In this document: one piece after another, positions 45,770 to 56,957 of the stretch | Layout of the letters: every line of letters starts with the position of its first letter | Numbering within the stretch: position 1 is the first letter of the stretch | From: Rusavskia elegans | Taxonomy: Eukaryota > Ascomycota > Lecanoromycetes > Teloschistales > Teloschistaceae | Assembly: GCA_011316305.1 (NCBI GenBank) | Contig: SAUG01000019.1 | Location: forward strand, 62,001 to 126,000 | Direction: 5' to 3' | Length of the DNA: 64,000 nucleotides | Translations under genes and position numbers: made by a program | Notes under the pieces: model-generated | Told to the model about the DNA's origin: nothing | What the model saw: only the letters and a program-made list of their open reading frames with translations | Databases searched by the model: none

Positions 45770-46750
45770 ATTATAAAAATACTTCCGAAGCTATCGAAGC
45801 GGCAGGTAAATATACTAAAAAAGAAAATAATTAAAAAAGAAAATACTAAGAAAAAGGCCGCTACTAAAGCTACTAAATAGTAAGCTACTAAAAAAAAGGC
45901 CGCTAAAAAAACTACTATTAAAAAAAATACTACTATTAAAGTAGTTTCTAAAAAAAAAGTCGCAGGGATTATTACCGCCGCTAAAAAGAAACTTACTAAA
46001 AAGAAGCCTGCGGAAAAGGTTTAGTAGCTATCGAATCTTATATATATTTATACTAACGTTCTAAAAGACCTTACTAGTAATAAAATATAGGCCGGAAACG
46101 GTTAAAATAATAAGATTTAGCTATTCCTATCGGCGGTCTATACTATAAGCTAGTATATCTATTAGAAAGAAGATACTCCGGCTAATACTATTTTTAAAAG
46201 TTCCGATATATCTAAATCTTTTAGCTTCGATATCTTTACCGATAAGGTTATTAAGAAAATTAACTAGAAATATTAGGTTATAAAAGGTTTCTTTCTTATA
46301 GAATCCTTCGCGCTTATACGATTCTTAATAGCTAAAATATAGGATACCTATTATTAGTATAAAGATTTAAGCTAATAGTTAAAGGTCGATAGGATTATTT
46401 AATACTAGATTAATAGCGAGAAAAAGAAAAGTATTAGCATTTATATCTAGTAGAAATACGAGCCTATTTTAACTAGTAAGGCTAGGAAGAATTCTTCGAA
46501 TAAAAATAAAAATAAGAAGCGTAAAGCGTCTCTCGATATAGATATAAATAATTCTAAGGATTTTATACTAACTAATTCTAGTATTAATATTTTCTATACG
46601 GATTCCGATTCCTTATTATTTTTAGGGACTACTAAAAAGAAAAAGAAGGAAATAGTAACTAAAAAATAGAAGCTAGAGACCGCCTATTACTATAAAATAA
46701 AGAAAATCTATAGGTAATTTAGATATAATTTTATCCGAATTAACTGATAT
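45770..46750 (+). pseudogene. Decayed Lys-rich ORF in the inner element
   Basis: On the plus strand a stop-riddled frame reads as a Lys/Ala-rich tract (repeats of KKAA, TKKK) over 45780-46020. It is followed to about 46750 by a charged region with a Ser/Asp-rich acidic stretch and a KKKKKE cluster. The frame has many TAG/TAA codons, as expected after CAG and CAA mutated to TAG and TAA. This is not part of a standard Tc1/mariner transposase. It may be a second element gene or captured DNA. The identity is unknown. Confidence 0.35.
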
Positions 46751-48569
46751 AATAGAATTAGATATCTAGGTAAAAATAAGTATAGTTACTAGTAGCCGGT
46801 CGGCGAGAAAACCTATTATCCTTTTATTCTATATTAGATTACCGCCTAGAATAAGATAATAAGCCTAGCTATTTAAAGGAAGGTAAAGTATATAGATATT
46901 AATATAATATATCTACCGGAAAAGATTAGAAACTAGCTTATTACTTTCTATACAAGAGATATTTAGATAGTAGAAGATTTAAAAAAAAAAAGGAAGCGAG
47001 CGATACTCTTATTTAATAAACGCCTACTATAATTATTTATTAAGCTATTATTCTTTCCCTATAGTAGAGTTTCGTATAGTAGCTTAAAAATACTAGAGAA
47101 ATCTTTTAGTTTTTTAGATACCGTTAGAGAAATAGCGACCTAGAACTTAGCCTTCTACCGTATACGAAGCCTGTTTTTTAGCTTTCTACTACTAAAAGGA
47201 TAGTTAAAAAGTTTAAAAAAAAGGATCCCCCGGTATTTAGTAGCCCTATTTAAATTTCCGGTAACTAAAGATATTTATACGCCGAATATTTTATATAGTA
47301 GATTAAAAATAATCCTACCGAGCGTAAGGATTTTAAAATAGCGCTTAAAAAATATAATACTATAGGCTTTAGTTTTAAATAGATACGTAAGCTCGGCTAG
47401 GAGGATTAGAAAGAAATAGAAATAGGAAAAAGTCTCGGTAGTCGTTTCCGCGATAAAATTAAGGACTAGAAAAAGTAGTTTCTATAGAGTAATTAATTTA
47501 GTACGCTTATTAGTACTATAGTATACTTTACTAAGGCTTATATATAAATATAAGGCGTTAGAGATACTAGAAAGTAATTATAAAGATATACGATAGGTAT
47601 ATTACCGGAATTCTTATAGTCCTACTATATATATAATTAATAGTAATTTATAGATTAATTAAATATAAAGTAGTTATTAATATTACTAGTACTATATATA
47701 TAGAGCTAAACTAAATATCCTATAATCTTTAATATAAAAGGTTTTTCTAACGATTTTTAGTAGTAGGATATTCTCTATAATCGAGGCGAACGTTACTTAT
47801 AGGTCTATAATTCCCTATATATTACTTTAATATACTAGATATTCTTAAGTCTAAATTATTAGATATAGACCTTTTAAACGTAATCTTATTAACTCCGAAT
47901 ACTTTTATTAAGGTTATAAAATATTTAATTTAGTAGAAGTTATTAAAAATTAGGGTCTCGTTAAAAATTAGGGGAGGGGGATCTTTAAAATATAGAATTC
48001 GACTGCTAAACCTGCCGGGCGTAATATTCTAATTCTTTTATTAATTTACTACGTATTTAAATTTCGCTCGATTCTACTAATTTTTAATACTATAGATAGC
48101 GTATAATAAGTTCTAAAATATTATACTATATTTAAACTCGATTAAAGTAATATATAGCTATTAAAGAAGTTTAGATATAATATAGCGCTTTTAATAGTTA
48201 GACCCTATATAAGGTTCTATATTAGTATCCGGCGTCTATTATAATATCTTTCGCGGAGCTATAGCTAATTAGGAACGCTAAGCCGGCGTCCGGCCGCGCT
48301 AGCTCGGAACGAGATCGCCGTAGAACCTTAAACTATTAAAGTAGGCAAGATCTTATACCCTAAATAATAAATTAATCATTCTAATTAAGCTAACTATATT
48401 ATAGAATTAATTTTAAATTAGATAAAGCGTAATTAATCGGTTTAAAAATTATAGAAATCGAGCGATATTTAAAGTAATAGTAAATTATTTTAAGGATTAT
48501 AATATTACGTCCGGGGGGCTTAATAGTCTTAATATTAATATCTTTAATCTAAATCCTTACTTCCTTCCT

Positions 48570-49640
48570 TTTTTTTATTATTATTTTATATCTAATCGCT
48601 CTAGTTAATATCCGAATTACCTAGATAATCCTAATCTACTACCTCGCCGTCGACTAGTCTTAGATATCCGGAATAGACGAAGTAGCTTCGAGCCTTAAAA
48701 GCGCTATTATAAGATTCGATACCCGCTTCTATAAATTTATAAAATAATATTATTTCTAAGGATCTACAGTACCTCTTTATTTAAACCTTTAAAACTAAAA
48801 AGAACTTTTCGATTAGATTATAGTCGGGCGAATAGGATAGAAAGTATTAGATTCTTATTCCGAAACGACTATAAAGTTCTTTAATCCTCCTATTTTTATA
48901 TACTAAATAGTTATTTAGAATAATTATAGATTTCGGACCCGGATAGAGATTATATAATAGAAGGACCTACTATTCTAGAAACTATTCGAAGCGGTAGCTT
49001 TTAATTAAATCTTTATAGATTATATATATAAAGAGGCCGTCTAAATAATAGGCAAGAAGAATACTATAGCGCTATAAGCGATAAAAAGGGATCCGGAATA
49101 TTAGTTTAATACTAAATTTAGATTATCTTTATTTATAATAAGTCGTATACTTATTACCTACGCTTTCGTCGAGGTATACAAGCTACTTATAGCTATAGCG
49201 ACTAATCTCGAAAGTATAATAATTATAAAAAGATTTTAATTATTTTTTAGCTCTTCGCTATAAAGACTTCCTACTAATTTTTATCTTTTTTAATACTTCG
49301 CAGATCCGGTTAGCGCTAATTACTATACTATATTAATCGAAAAGGAATTTCTATATCTCGTTTAAATATAGATCCGGGTTCTATTCTAGATACTTTTTTA
49401 ACTTCTTTTTTATAGTATCCGTAAACTTTATATAGCGACCTCGCCTCTTTCTTTAAAAGGCCTAATAACTGCCGAATATAACAAGATTAAATTTAATATA
49501 ATAGATTATTATAATACTGTAGTCCTCTATTATAGTAATCTTACCTAGGCGAGCGCTATTAATAAGAAGTTATATAATATAGATCTTCTATACTAGTAAT
49601 AGTTACTTTCCTACCTTTACTATATAGTATAATCGAGTTA
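48570..49640 (-). pseudogene. Tc1/mariner DDE transposase relic
   Basis: The minus-strand translation, interrupted by many stops, keeps recognisable blocks: a GRY-K lead-in near 49440, a helix-turn-helix-like stretch, VYLDES near 49160 (second catalytic Asp region), RYSILLAYYLDG near 49050, NLYPGPKSIIILNN near 48920-48950, and YSPDYNLIEKFF near 48800-48830 (the SPDxNPIE block with the last acidic residue). These match the DDE_3-type transposases of fungal Tc1/mariner (Ant1-like) elements. RIP-type C-to-T changes have destroyed the frame. Confidence 0.75.
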
Positions 49641-50362
49641 GTAATAGATAAAGGAAGGATAAAGCGTAGTTATATATATAGTAGCTGCCGGCAGTAGCGA
49701 ACCCTAATCCGAATCCTACTCTATTAGTTCTATTATAAATTATAGAGTAATAGACGAATAGTAGCTTTAGAATTACCGCTTTAGACGTACCTAATTAATA
49801 TTAATATAGTAGTAGAGGTTAAAATATAGATAGTAGAGGTCTTATTAAATTACGCCAAAATTTTAGTGGGTAGTACGGGGAAAATCACGTTTTTATCACT
49901 AATTATCGAATCTGGGGTAAAATGGACGCTTCGAATACTAACTCTACTATCTCTTAATAACTACCGGTCGAAACTTTTTATAAATTTAGAATTAGATTTA
50001 TAGTAGTATACGTACGAAGTATATAAGCTTATAGAATCTATTAAAATTTTATCGTTACGCTGTAAATAATTTTCTAATCCTATCTAATTTTACGGGAAGC
50101 TTAACGTAATAAAATAAAGAGTAATAAAAAGATAGATATAGAACTCTTTAAATTTGAAATTCTAAATAACTTTTTAGTAATATAGTCGATTCCTATATAA
50201 TTAATATTAAGTTATCTTTACTATATAGCGACTCTATATTTTTAATTTAGAGCGATTCCGACAGGTATTTATTGAGTAATAGTAGGGTTGGTATTCGAGA
50301 CGTCTATTTTGATAGGGGATAAGGGGAAACTTTATTTTTATCACTACTTATTTTATCTGGGG

Positions 50363-50818
50363 TATACCCGAAGCCAAGCCGAGCAATAACTTTCCACCAA
50401 ACCCAGCTGTCTTCTACAATCTTTTCACCGATCCCATCCACCCCCATTGGAATATCGGGTCTGCGCTGAACCCTGCGCGTCATTCAACAGGGGTCATCAG
50501 CGACGTGCGCCAAATTGACCATCTAATGTTCTGGCTTGTTCACGAACGGAGATAGAATAGCCGGGTTCTCATAGTGGAGCTGCGACGCGGAATACAGATG
50601 AAATACTCGGGCAACAATTACACAATGTTGGCATGTGGGGAAATCAACGAAGGAACTGAATGCTGAGAGGGGCTGGAAAGATTTATTGCGTCTACATTTT
50701 CTTTCCCCGTCTATCTACACCCAGGGACCCCTTTGCTGAAAAAAGAAAATTGGCTACCTTATTCCCTAGATACTACGTCTTTTTCTGTCACTTTTAGTAG
50801 ACTTTACCTCGAGTATGC
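50363..50818. other. Intergenic, nothing recognised
   Basis: Composition returns to normal immediately after the outer element. No gene, repeat or RNA is recognised. Confidence 0.5.
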
Positions 50819-53200
50819 CTAACATTTCATCGTTGCCGAGAACTCGTCTTCGAGCTCGAGATAGAGTACTGGTGCGATCGGCTTCTCGGCCTGTATCTCC
50901 TTATTTCCTTCCGAGTAGTTTCCTTCCGAGTGTTCTGCTGCAAATTCATTCGGCTTGCACTCCAGTTGTTTCGAAAGCCCTTCGTCGTCCGGCAATGTCG
51001 ATCTTCCAGGTTCCGGTACTCGATCCAAGTCCACTTCGCTGACTTTGGCCGCTCGATACATCTCTTCGTCCTTGTCGGTTGGCTTTGACACGGCTAAACC
51101 CCCTTCCTGCCAAGACGTGTTTGCGAGACTCGATTCGAGGACTGACTGGTCGGGGTTTTTCGTGATGCTCTCATCATCCGAGTTTCCGAAGCATCCCTCG
51201 AGGATACCCTCGAACTTCCCCTTAGCTTCAGCCCAACGGGCCGGATTAAACGGGGGTTCTTCGGTAGATGGGACATCTCGGGGATTGGCATAATTTTCTA
51301 GCAGAGACCAAATTACATTGACGTGTGCCCGCTGAACTCTTAGTTCGGCGCGTTCCAGGCTATGCCGAAGATCCCAAAGATCTGGAACGCGCCGAAGATT
51401 TGCAACTGCCAGAACGAGGGGAGTATGGCCTTTATTGTCTCGATGATTGATGTCTGCGTTGGCGCTGAGGAGCATTTCAATGATCTCCTCATGTCCATAC
51501 GCTGCAGCCCAGACGCTGCAGCCCAGGACAGTGCCGCTCTGCCCTGATCATCCAATTCGGAAACAGAAGCGCCGCAGTCTAGGAGAATTCGAACGACGCT
51601 GGTATGGCCTCTTTCTGCTGCAGTAATCAATTCTATCCTTCTGCGACTATAATCTTTCCTGTCCACTTGTGCTTTGCCATGACTCAACGCGAACTCGATT
51701 TCCTTACCCCAAAAGCCGGGGGTCGAATATCGGAAATTCTTGTAGACTTTCGTAATCAAGAACCGCTCGTTGATGTTGGCCCCCTTTTCCAACAATAGTC
51801 GTACGGGTGTCTTGTTGGACCGAGAAACTGCAACGGAGATCGGATTGGCACCGGTAACGGATGGTTTATGGATGTCAATATCTGGTCTGGCCAGAAGCAT
51901 TTCCACGAGTGTCATGGCCTGTTTCCATAACGCAGTGCAGAGGTGAGTTTGCCCAAAACGACCAAGATGCTGACGGTTAGGATCAACTTCCGGTACAGCT
52001 AGTAGCTGATGAACGATTTCCTTCTTAGGCAAAGTGAAATCGAGTCCTGGTTCGCCCCGCGGCAGAGAGAAGAATTGCTTCGCTACTGCAGCGAACAACG
52101 GCGTTGAGCCACCTTCGTCCACGCAATCCACTGCAACTCCATTCATTTTTAAAAAGGTATTGGACAGCTGTGGGATTACCGGAACCCGAAGCGTAGTGCA
52201 GAGCCGTTCGACCACATGAATCTACAGCAGAGGGATCGACCCTGTTTTGAGACAGCAGCAACCGTAAGACCTCTGTGTGGCCTCCTTCAGCAGCGGAATG
52301 CTGTGGCAGGCGTGTTGTCATGGCCTTTGGGTCAGCTCCACGACTCAGTAAGATTTCCGATATGCGGAGCCTTCCTTTACGTGCACTGAATGTCAATGGC
52401 GAGCACCCAAGAGCGGCTCTGATATTGGTAGATGCCCCTTGATCAAGCAGGTACTTGACTACTGTCTCATCATCTTCATCGATAGCCTCGAGAAGCTGCT
52501 TGTTGTAGGCTTCCAGTTCGGGCTATTATTTTTGATATCCTCTAATCCGAAAGTCCTCTGCACAAGCTGATAGACCATCTGTCGGTCGGATTCAGAGAGT
52601 GAGCGTAGAACCGCTTCCTCTAGAAGTCTCTGTTGGGCGTTGAGTAGCTCTATTCTTACATTGGTTTCGAGCGTACCGTAGAGTAGTCGAATCAGCCGAG
52701 AACTGTCGGACAGGAGCTCTTGCATCCCTACAAAGCTGGTCTCGACCCAACCCGTCTTCCGAGCCATAGCTGTTGACGATTCTTCGAAGAGGCGACCGAA
52801 TCTGTTGGCGACCCCTTTGTTATCTGCCTCACCGACTGTAGCATCCTCTTGAGTGGTTCCCTGCGCAAGGGTCAAGCCGTACTCTCTCGAATTTTACTCG
52901 CCGAGTGAAACTTTCAGCCTATCGAGGATGATTCGAATACCATCCCAGTCCAATGTCTTATTCTTCAAGCCCGACATCATGCCAGTCTTGTCGCCAAATT
53001 GTCGCAACCGTAGACTTTCCCAGGAAATTGCATAACAGATAGTGTTCGCCCGCTAGTCGAGTACCCGGATCGAGGAGAGATCGTGAAATCGTCGTCGACA
53101 ATGCTCCATACTGCTTTGTGCGGGCAGGAAGATGCTGGAGAATGACATCGGAAGACGAGGGAAAGCCATGAAGTCGGAGCGGTCGATGTAAGCAGCCCAC
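50819..53200 (-). pseudogene. Ankyrin-repeat protein pseudogene
   Basis: From 53200 downward: an N-terminal helical domain (WDGIRIILDRLKVSLGE, then WVETSFVGMQELLSDSSRL, resembling N-terminal domains of fungal ankyrin/STAND proteins), then at least six ankyrin repeats (52450-51400), then an acidic tail ending at 50819. An in-frame TAA follows KVSLGE near 52895. Frameshifts occur near 52515, at an A/T run near 52150, and at a 14-bp tandem duplication (51499-51526) where one ankyrin repeat is split between frames. With four or more lesions it is not functional, unless some are sequence errors. Confidence 0.68.
51499..51526. repeat. 14-bp perfect tandem duplication
   Basis: ACGCTGCAGCCCAG occurs twice in direct tandem inside an ankyrin repeat. 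Fourteen is not a multiple of three. Removing one copy would reconnect the two ankyrin frames, so this duplication is a frame-breaking lesion. Confidence 0.9.
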
Positions 53201-53635
53201 AACAAATGTAGCTTTGGACGTTTCCAGCGTTGAATCTAGCTGTAATCTTAGAAGTTTATTTTCGGAAGCGAGCTCTTTGACTGCTGAGATTTAATACCAT
53301 AAATCTGAAATTTATAGGCAATAGGTAACACTGATAAGCGTTCAACACATTCAGAACAATGACGAAGGAATGGACGAAAGGTCCCGACAACACAAAGACA
53401 TCAACAAGAATATCCACCAAGACACAACGAAACCACGAGACGATGTTCGATTATGACAATGATGGTTTGATATGTCGAAGTACACGCACTTTTGTGCCAT
53501 CCGTACGTATACGATAATCATGTTAAGTGAGTGTAAGGAAGTGATGATGAAAATAAGCCAGTGGCTGTTGGAGGCAATCATAAACTTTGGCTGTCACCAA
53601 TAGTTCCTGATGACTTCAACATACTAATTCAGCAG
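53201..53635. other. Intergenic, nothing recognised
   Basis: This lies between the upstream end of the ankyrin pseudogene and the 3' end of the PX-associated gene. Short frames only. Confidence 0.5.
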
Positions 53636-55804
53636 CTACGGGCTTACGGATTGCCCCTTCCCTTTCTTACTTACGACTATTCTTTGCAGTTCCTCTTCAA
53701 ACCCAGGCGCAAGCAGCTGTATAATGGTGCTGACATCAGGCGGCTCAAGCGACGAGTCACCTGCCTTTGATGATCCCTGATACGTTACTGCCGGCTTCTC
53801 ACCATCAACGTCCACCGCCGTTGCATCAACCACATTGTCGTTTTTCTTAGTCCGTGGCGGACTATTGCTTGGACCCGGCGTGATAGGGGTTCGATCGATG
53901 AAATATTGCCATTTAAGGAGGAACATACCCGGGCTTCCCTCCACTTCAGGTTCCGGGTCGGATTTATCCGAGGCCAAAGAGGCACGAATGGTTCTGTCCA
54001 TCCGTGCTTTCGACTGCTGGGATAGGCCGTCAAGAAAAGCGGCATGGTGGTCGAGCTGCCGATGTATTTGCTGCTGTTGATCTTTGGGAAGTTTCGACAC
54101 GAGTTCGTTCAAGCAATACGTAAGATCTCCTGCAGCTGTCCCGCCGTCAGCAGCTTTGTCCTTGACCTGGGTTTGTTTGTACTGTTCGATGGCGTGCGAA
54201 GCATATTCATGATACCATTGTGATAGCTCCTTTCCGTTCTTTAGTGCTTGATGTATGAAGACATGGGAACTTTTTTGGTGTTTTTCCAACAAGTGGACGA
54301 AGTCTTGCACTGTTGGGAGCCTGGCAGGCTTTGTTTTGTCGATTAGAGAAAGGCTGATAACATCGTCAAGGAAATTTTGAAGATCAGTCACGCCGGATCC
54401 TAGGTCCACGGCCTTGTGCAGCGCTCGAATTATTGGATCATAGACCGTCACGAGTTCTCGTATGGAGGTGGTCACCAAATCCGGTTGATGAAGGCACAAA
54501 ACCTCGATTAATTGTTCTCGATCCCTGACCGCAAGTTGTAGAGAAACGTAATCTAATGCAAGCTTGTGGGATGGCTCGGTTAAAGATGGCGAGCCCTTGT
54601 CTTGTCCAAGGATGGCAGTGACGATCGAGACTGATCGAGACTCTGTACTGCATCAGGAATGTCCATACAAATTCTATACATTCACGTACCAGACTCCTTG
54701 CGAATTCTTTGCTGTTCTTCCGCTGATTGTGAGGCATATCGACGCAGTAGTTCCAGCTGCGACTTATTCGGAGCATCTTGCGACTGTTCAATTTGCTTCA
54801 CCCGCTTGCGCAATTCGCTGGTATCGGCGTTTAGGACTTGAGAAATTATCCTGCAACGCTTCAGCAGGGGACTCTATTTCAGTCACATTAGGTGAGATAC
54901 TGCTGGAGTAGATTCATTCCCGAGTCCGAAGGCTGTCCTCCAAACCACGAGGTCAAGGTGCTGAGGTTCATCTTCGCGAGCAGTAATTGGGTCATCCCGT
55001 TGAGCATGGAAGCAGCGTTGCCGATCTTCAGCGTCTGCTTGATCAAGAAATAGGGCGTCAGGCGATGAAGTCTGTTCAACAACGATACCATGGACTGCCC
55101 TCGAGGCGAGACGATCAGATTGTGATGGAGAAGCGCGGCGAATCTGACAATAAGTCAGTCACCACAGCTCCCAATGTCGAAGTGACGAATGTTCGTATTC
55201 ACATTGTCACGGCGTATTGGTGAGCGGCCTGGACGACCGGCTTATGGTCGGACAGCTTATCAGTCTCTGCAGCCTTGACAAACATGTTGTTCAAAAGGTC
55301 TCCGTAGATGATTCGCTGGAGAAAGTCGTCCCAAGCTCTGGCGATATCGTCTGGATTGGCCTTGTCATAGTTGGAGTCTCCCTTGGGCGTCTGCTTCGGA
55401 TAGCCTCCAAGGCGACCTCTGGCAACAGACTCGATTATCGAGGCGCTGGCAGTTGAAAGAGTGCGCCGAATGCCGACAGAGCCTTTGTCATAACTTTCAC
55501 TGAGGTTGGCGTCGTCGAGGGCGGTGGCGAGTTGGTAGATACTGTCGGTCCAGAAGTGAGAGGTGACGTTTCGAAAGCCAGGTAGGTCATTGATGAAGCT
55601 TTGTAACAATATGCGGAGCAAGGGTGTTGAAGCTGCGTCAACTCTCGAAGGTTGCAGCGGTGGGCCGAAAGTGGCAATTGTCTTGGAGTACTTCAGGTTT
55701 TCGATCTCTGTGAGTGTGACATGGCTAGTTAAAACATCGAACAAAGCATGAGCTTGCTCGGAAGACAGACAGCCTTGGTCTCCCATTTGATTGCAATTAG
55801 ACAT
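53636..55804 (-). CDS. PX-associated (PXB)/DUF3818 protein
   Basis: The four-exon model is complement(53636..54642, 54690..54850, 54901..55143, 55203..55804), giving 670 aa. All introns are 47-59 nt GT-AG and the total frame is open. Residues about 10-200 form the PX-associated domain (LSSEQAHALFDVLTSH, LSESYDKGSVGIRRTL, AAETDKLSDHKPVVQAAHQY). Then comes DUF3818-like sequence (LIVSPRGQSMVSLLNRLH, KQTLKIGNAASMLNGM, ELRKRVKQIEQ, DPIIRALHKAVDLGSG, PTVQDFVHLLEKHQ). Yeast Ypr097w has a PX lipid-binding domain between these parts. I see none here, so phosphoinositide binding is doubtful. The C-terminus is Pro/Ser-rich. A role at membranes or in lipid traffic is inferred from the family. Confidence 0.82.
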
Positions 55805-56957
55805 TGTAATGTTGAAGATACCGTATGAGTCGCCACTTGTGGGATTCTCGTTCAACAATGACGTCCTTTGACTCCTTCCACCGTAGCCATCCTCGTGTCC
55901 GCTTCTTCAAAGTTGCTGTTAGATGGCCACGAGATTGAATGTTGCCACGATGGGTCTTGTCAGCTCTGCCTGCAAGGGAGTGTATTGAGTTACGATCAAA
56001 ATCAAGGTCGTCTCGGTTGTTAGCGTAGTGTTTCGAGAATTACTGTGGCGACACTCGACTAGCTTCCAGGGTTGAACTCTTGGCGAGCGTTTCATACCCC
56101 TGAGCCCCTTTTGCCTCGATAGGGTGGTAACATAAACAGTCACCTTCAAATCAGCAACGCATATCCTCAGTGTACGATACTATCAGACATGCCACCTGTA
56201 AGACCTTCCAATCCCTCTTTTCATAGTCTCTACAAAACGCATACACTACTCCTATTTTATCTTCAGCGTTACTGTAACATCTGCATACATGGATGCATCA
56301 CCATGTGCATCATCCCAAAATCCGGTCAGCGCACTGCTTGACAGTAACTCGCTGCCTCTCACGTCCTGTCTGAAGACTCTCACGCAGTCTGTATTACCGG
56401 TAGACTCATTATAATAAGGCAAGGCAGATGCAAATAGTGAGGGATTTAACACAGTCTTCGAACCTTGTCTGTAGAAGGAACGTCGGAATCAGGTTTGCTC
56501 GATCACTTTATTTTCCAAGGGGTTGAGCAGCGAGCTCCTCAAGTTCGGCAACCGAATGGATTAGAACAAGATGCATTCCTTAATGAACGGAATTATCCAC
56601 CATTCTATGCTGAGTTTGAATCGTTTATAGACTTCGATCCACAGTGGTGGTTACGGTAGGAAGATACATTGCGTTCCACACATGAAAAAGTTCCTCCCAT
56701 GTTAAATCATCCCAAAACCAGCCAGCGGCTATATTCGGCAAAATTTGAAGGCTAAAATGAAGGATACGGGCTTGACCGCTCGACATAATGAAGGCCGAGT
56801 GTCTTTGTGCAGCTATGGTTGCATTCCGCCGCTCCATTGTGCAGCGTGCGAACTATTACTTGCACGAACGATTGTTTCTGTTTTGTCTTGGCGCCCTTGT
56901 GTGGCAGCTTCGATTGGAGGTTGCCATAGAACTGGGGAGTTGGTGGCTATCGAGTCA
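55805..56957. other. Intergenic with unassigned short frames
   Basis: The frame 56252-56452 (-) is protein-like (NPSLFASALPYYNESTGN, TGFWDDAHG) but I find no upstream exon or domain. Another short frame at 56625-56837 (-) is unsupported. One small gene could be hidden here. Confidence 0.35.

Larger units (their letters stand above)
45497..49918 (-). mobile_element. Inner Tc1/mariner-type element, RIP-mutated
   Basis: This 4.4-kb element has near-perfect terminal inverted repeats of about 115 bp (45497-45610 and 49805-49918), each starting CCCCAGATTCGATAATTAGT. Both are flanked by TA, the expected Tc1/mariner target duplication. The interior is about 70% AT or more by eye, with very few CA/TG dinucleotides and frequent TA, as after repeat-induced point mutation. 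A transposase relic lies near the right end on the minus strand. About 2.8 kb of the left part is other decayed coding-like sequence. Confidence 0.8.
45437..50362. mobile_element. Outer TIR element, split by an insertion
   Basis: The ends are inverted copies beginning (T/C)CCCAG(T/A)TAAAATAAGTAG at 45437 and ending at 50362, each flanked by TA. The 5' inverted repeat is interrupted after CCCCTAT (45494) by the inner element. It resumes at 49921 with AAATGGACG...CGAATACTAACTC, which pairs with the reverse complement of 50281-50340. Without the insert the element is only about 500 bp, so it is a short non-autonomous (MITE-like) relative of the inner element. Confidence 0.75.

Noticed and set aside
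45600..50300. CRISPR-like or satellite array in the AT-rich block
   Set aside because: The repetitive look comes from RIP-driven loss of CA/TG; there are no regularly spaced repeats, and CRISPR arrays do not occur in fungi.
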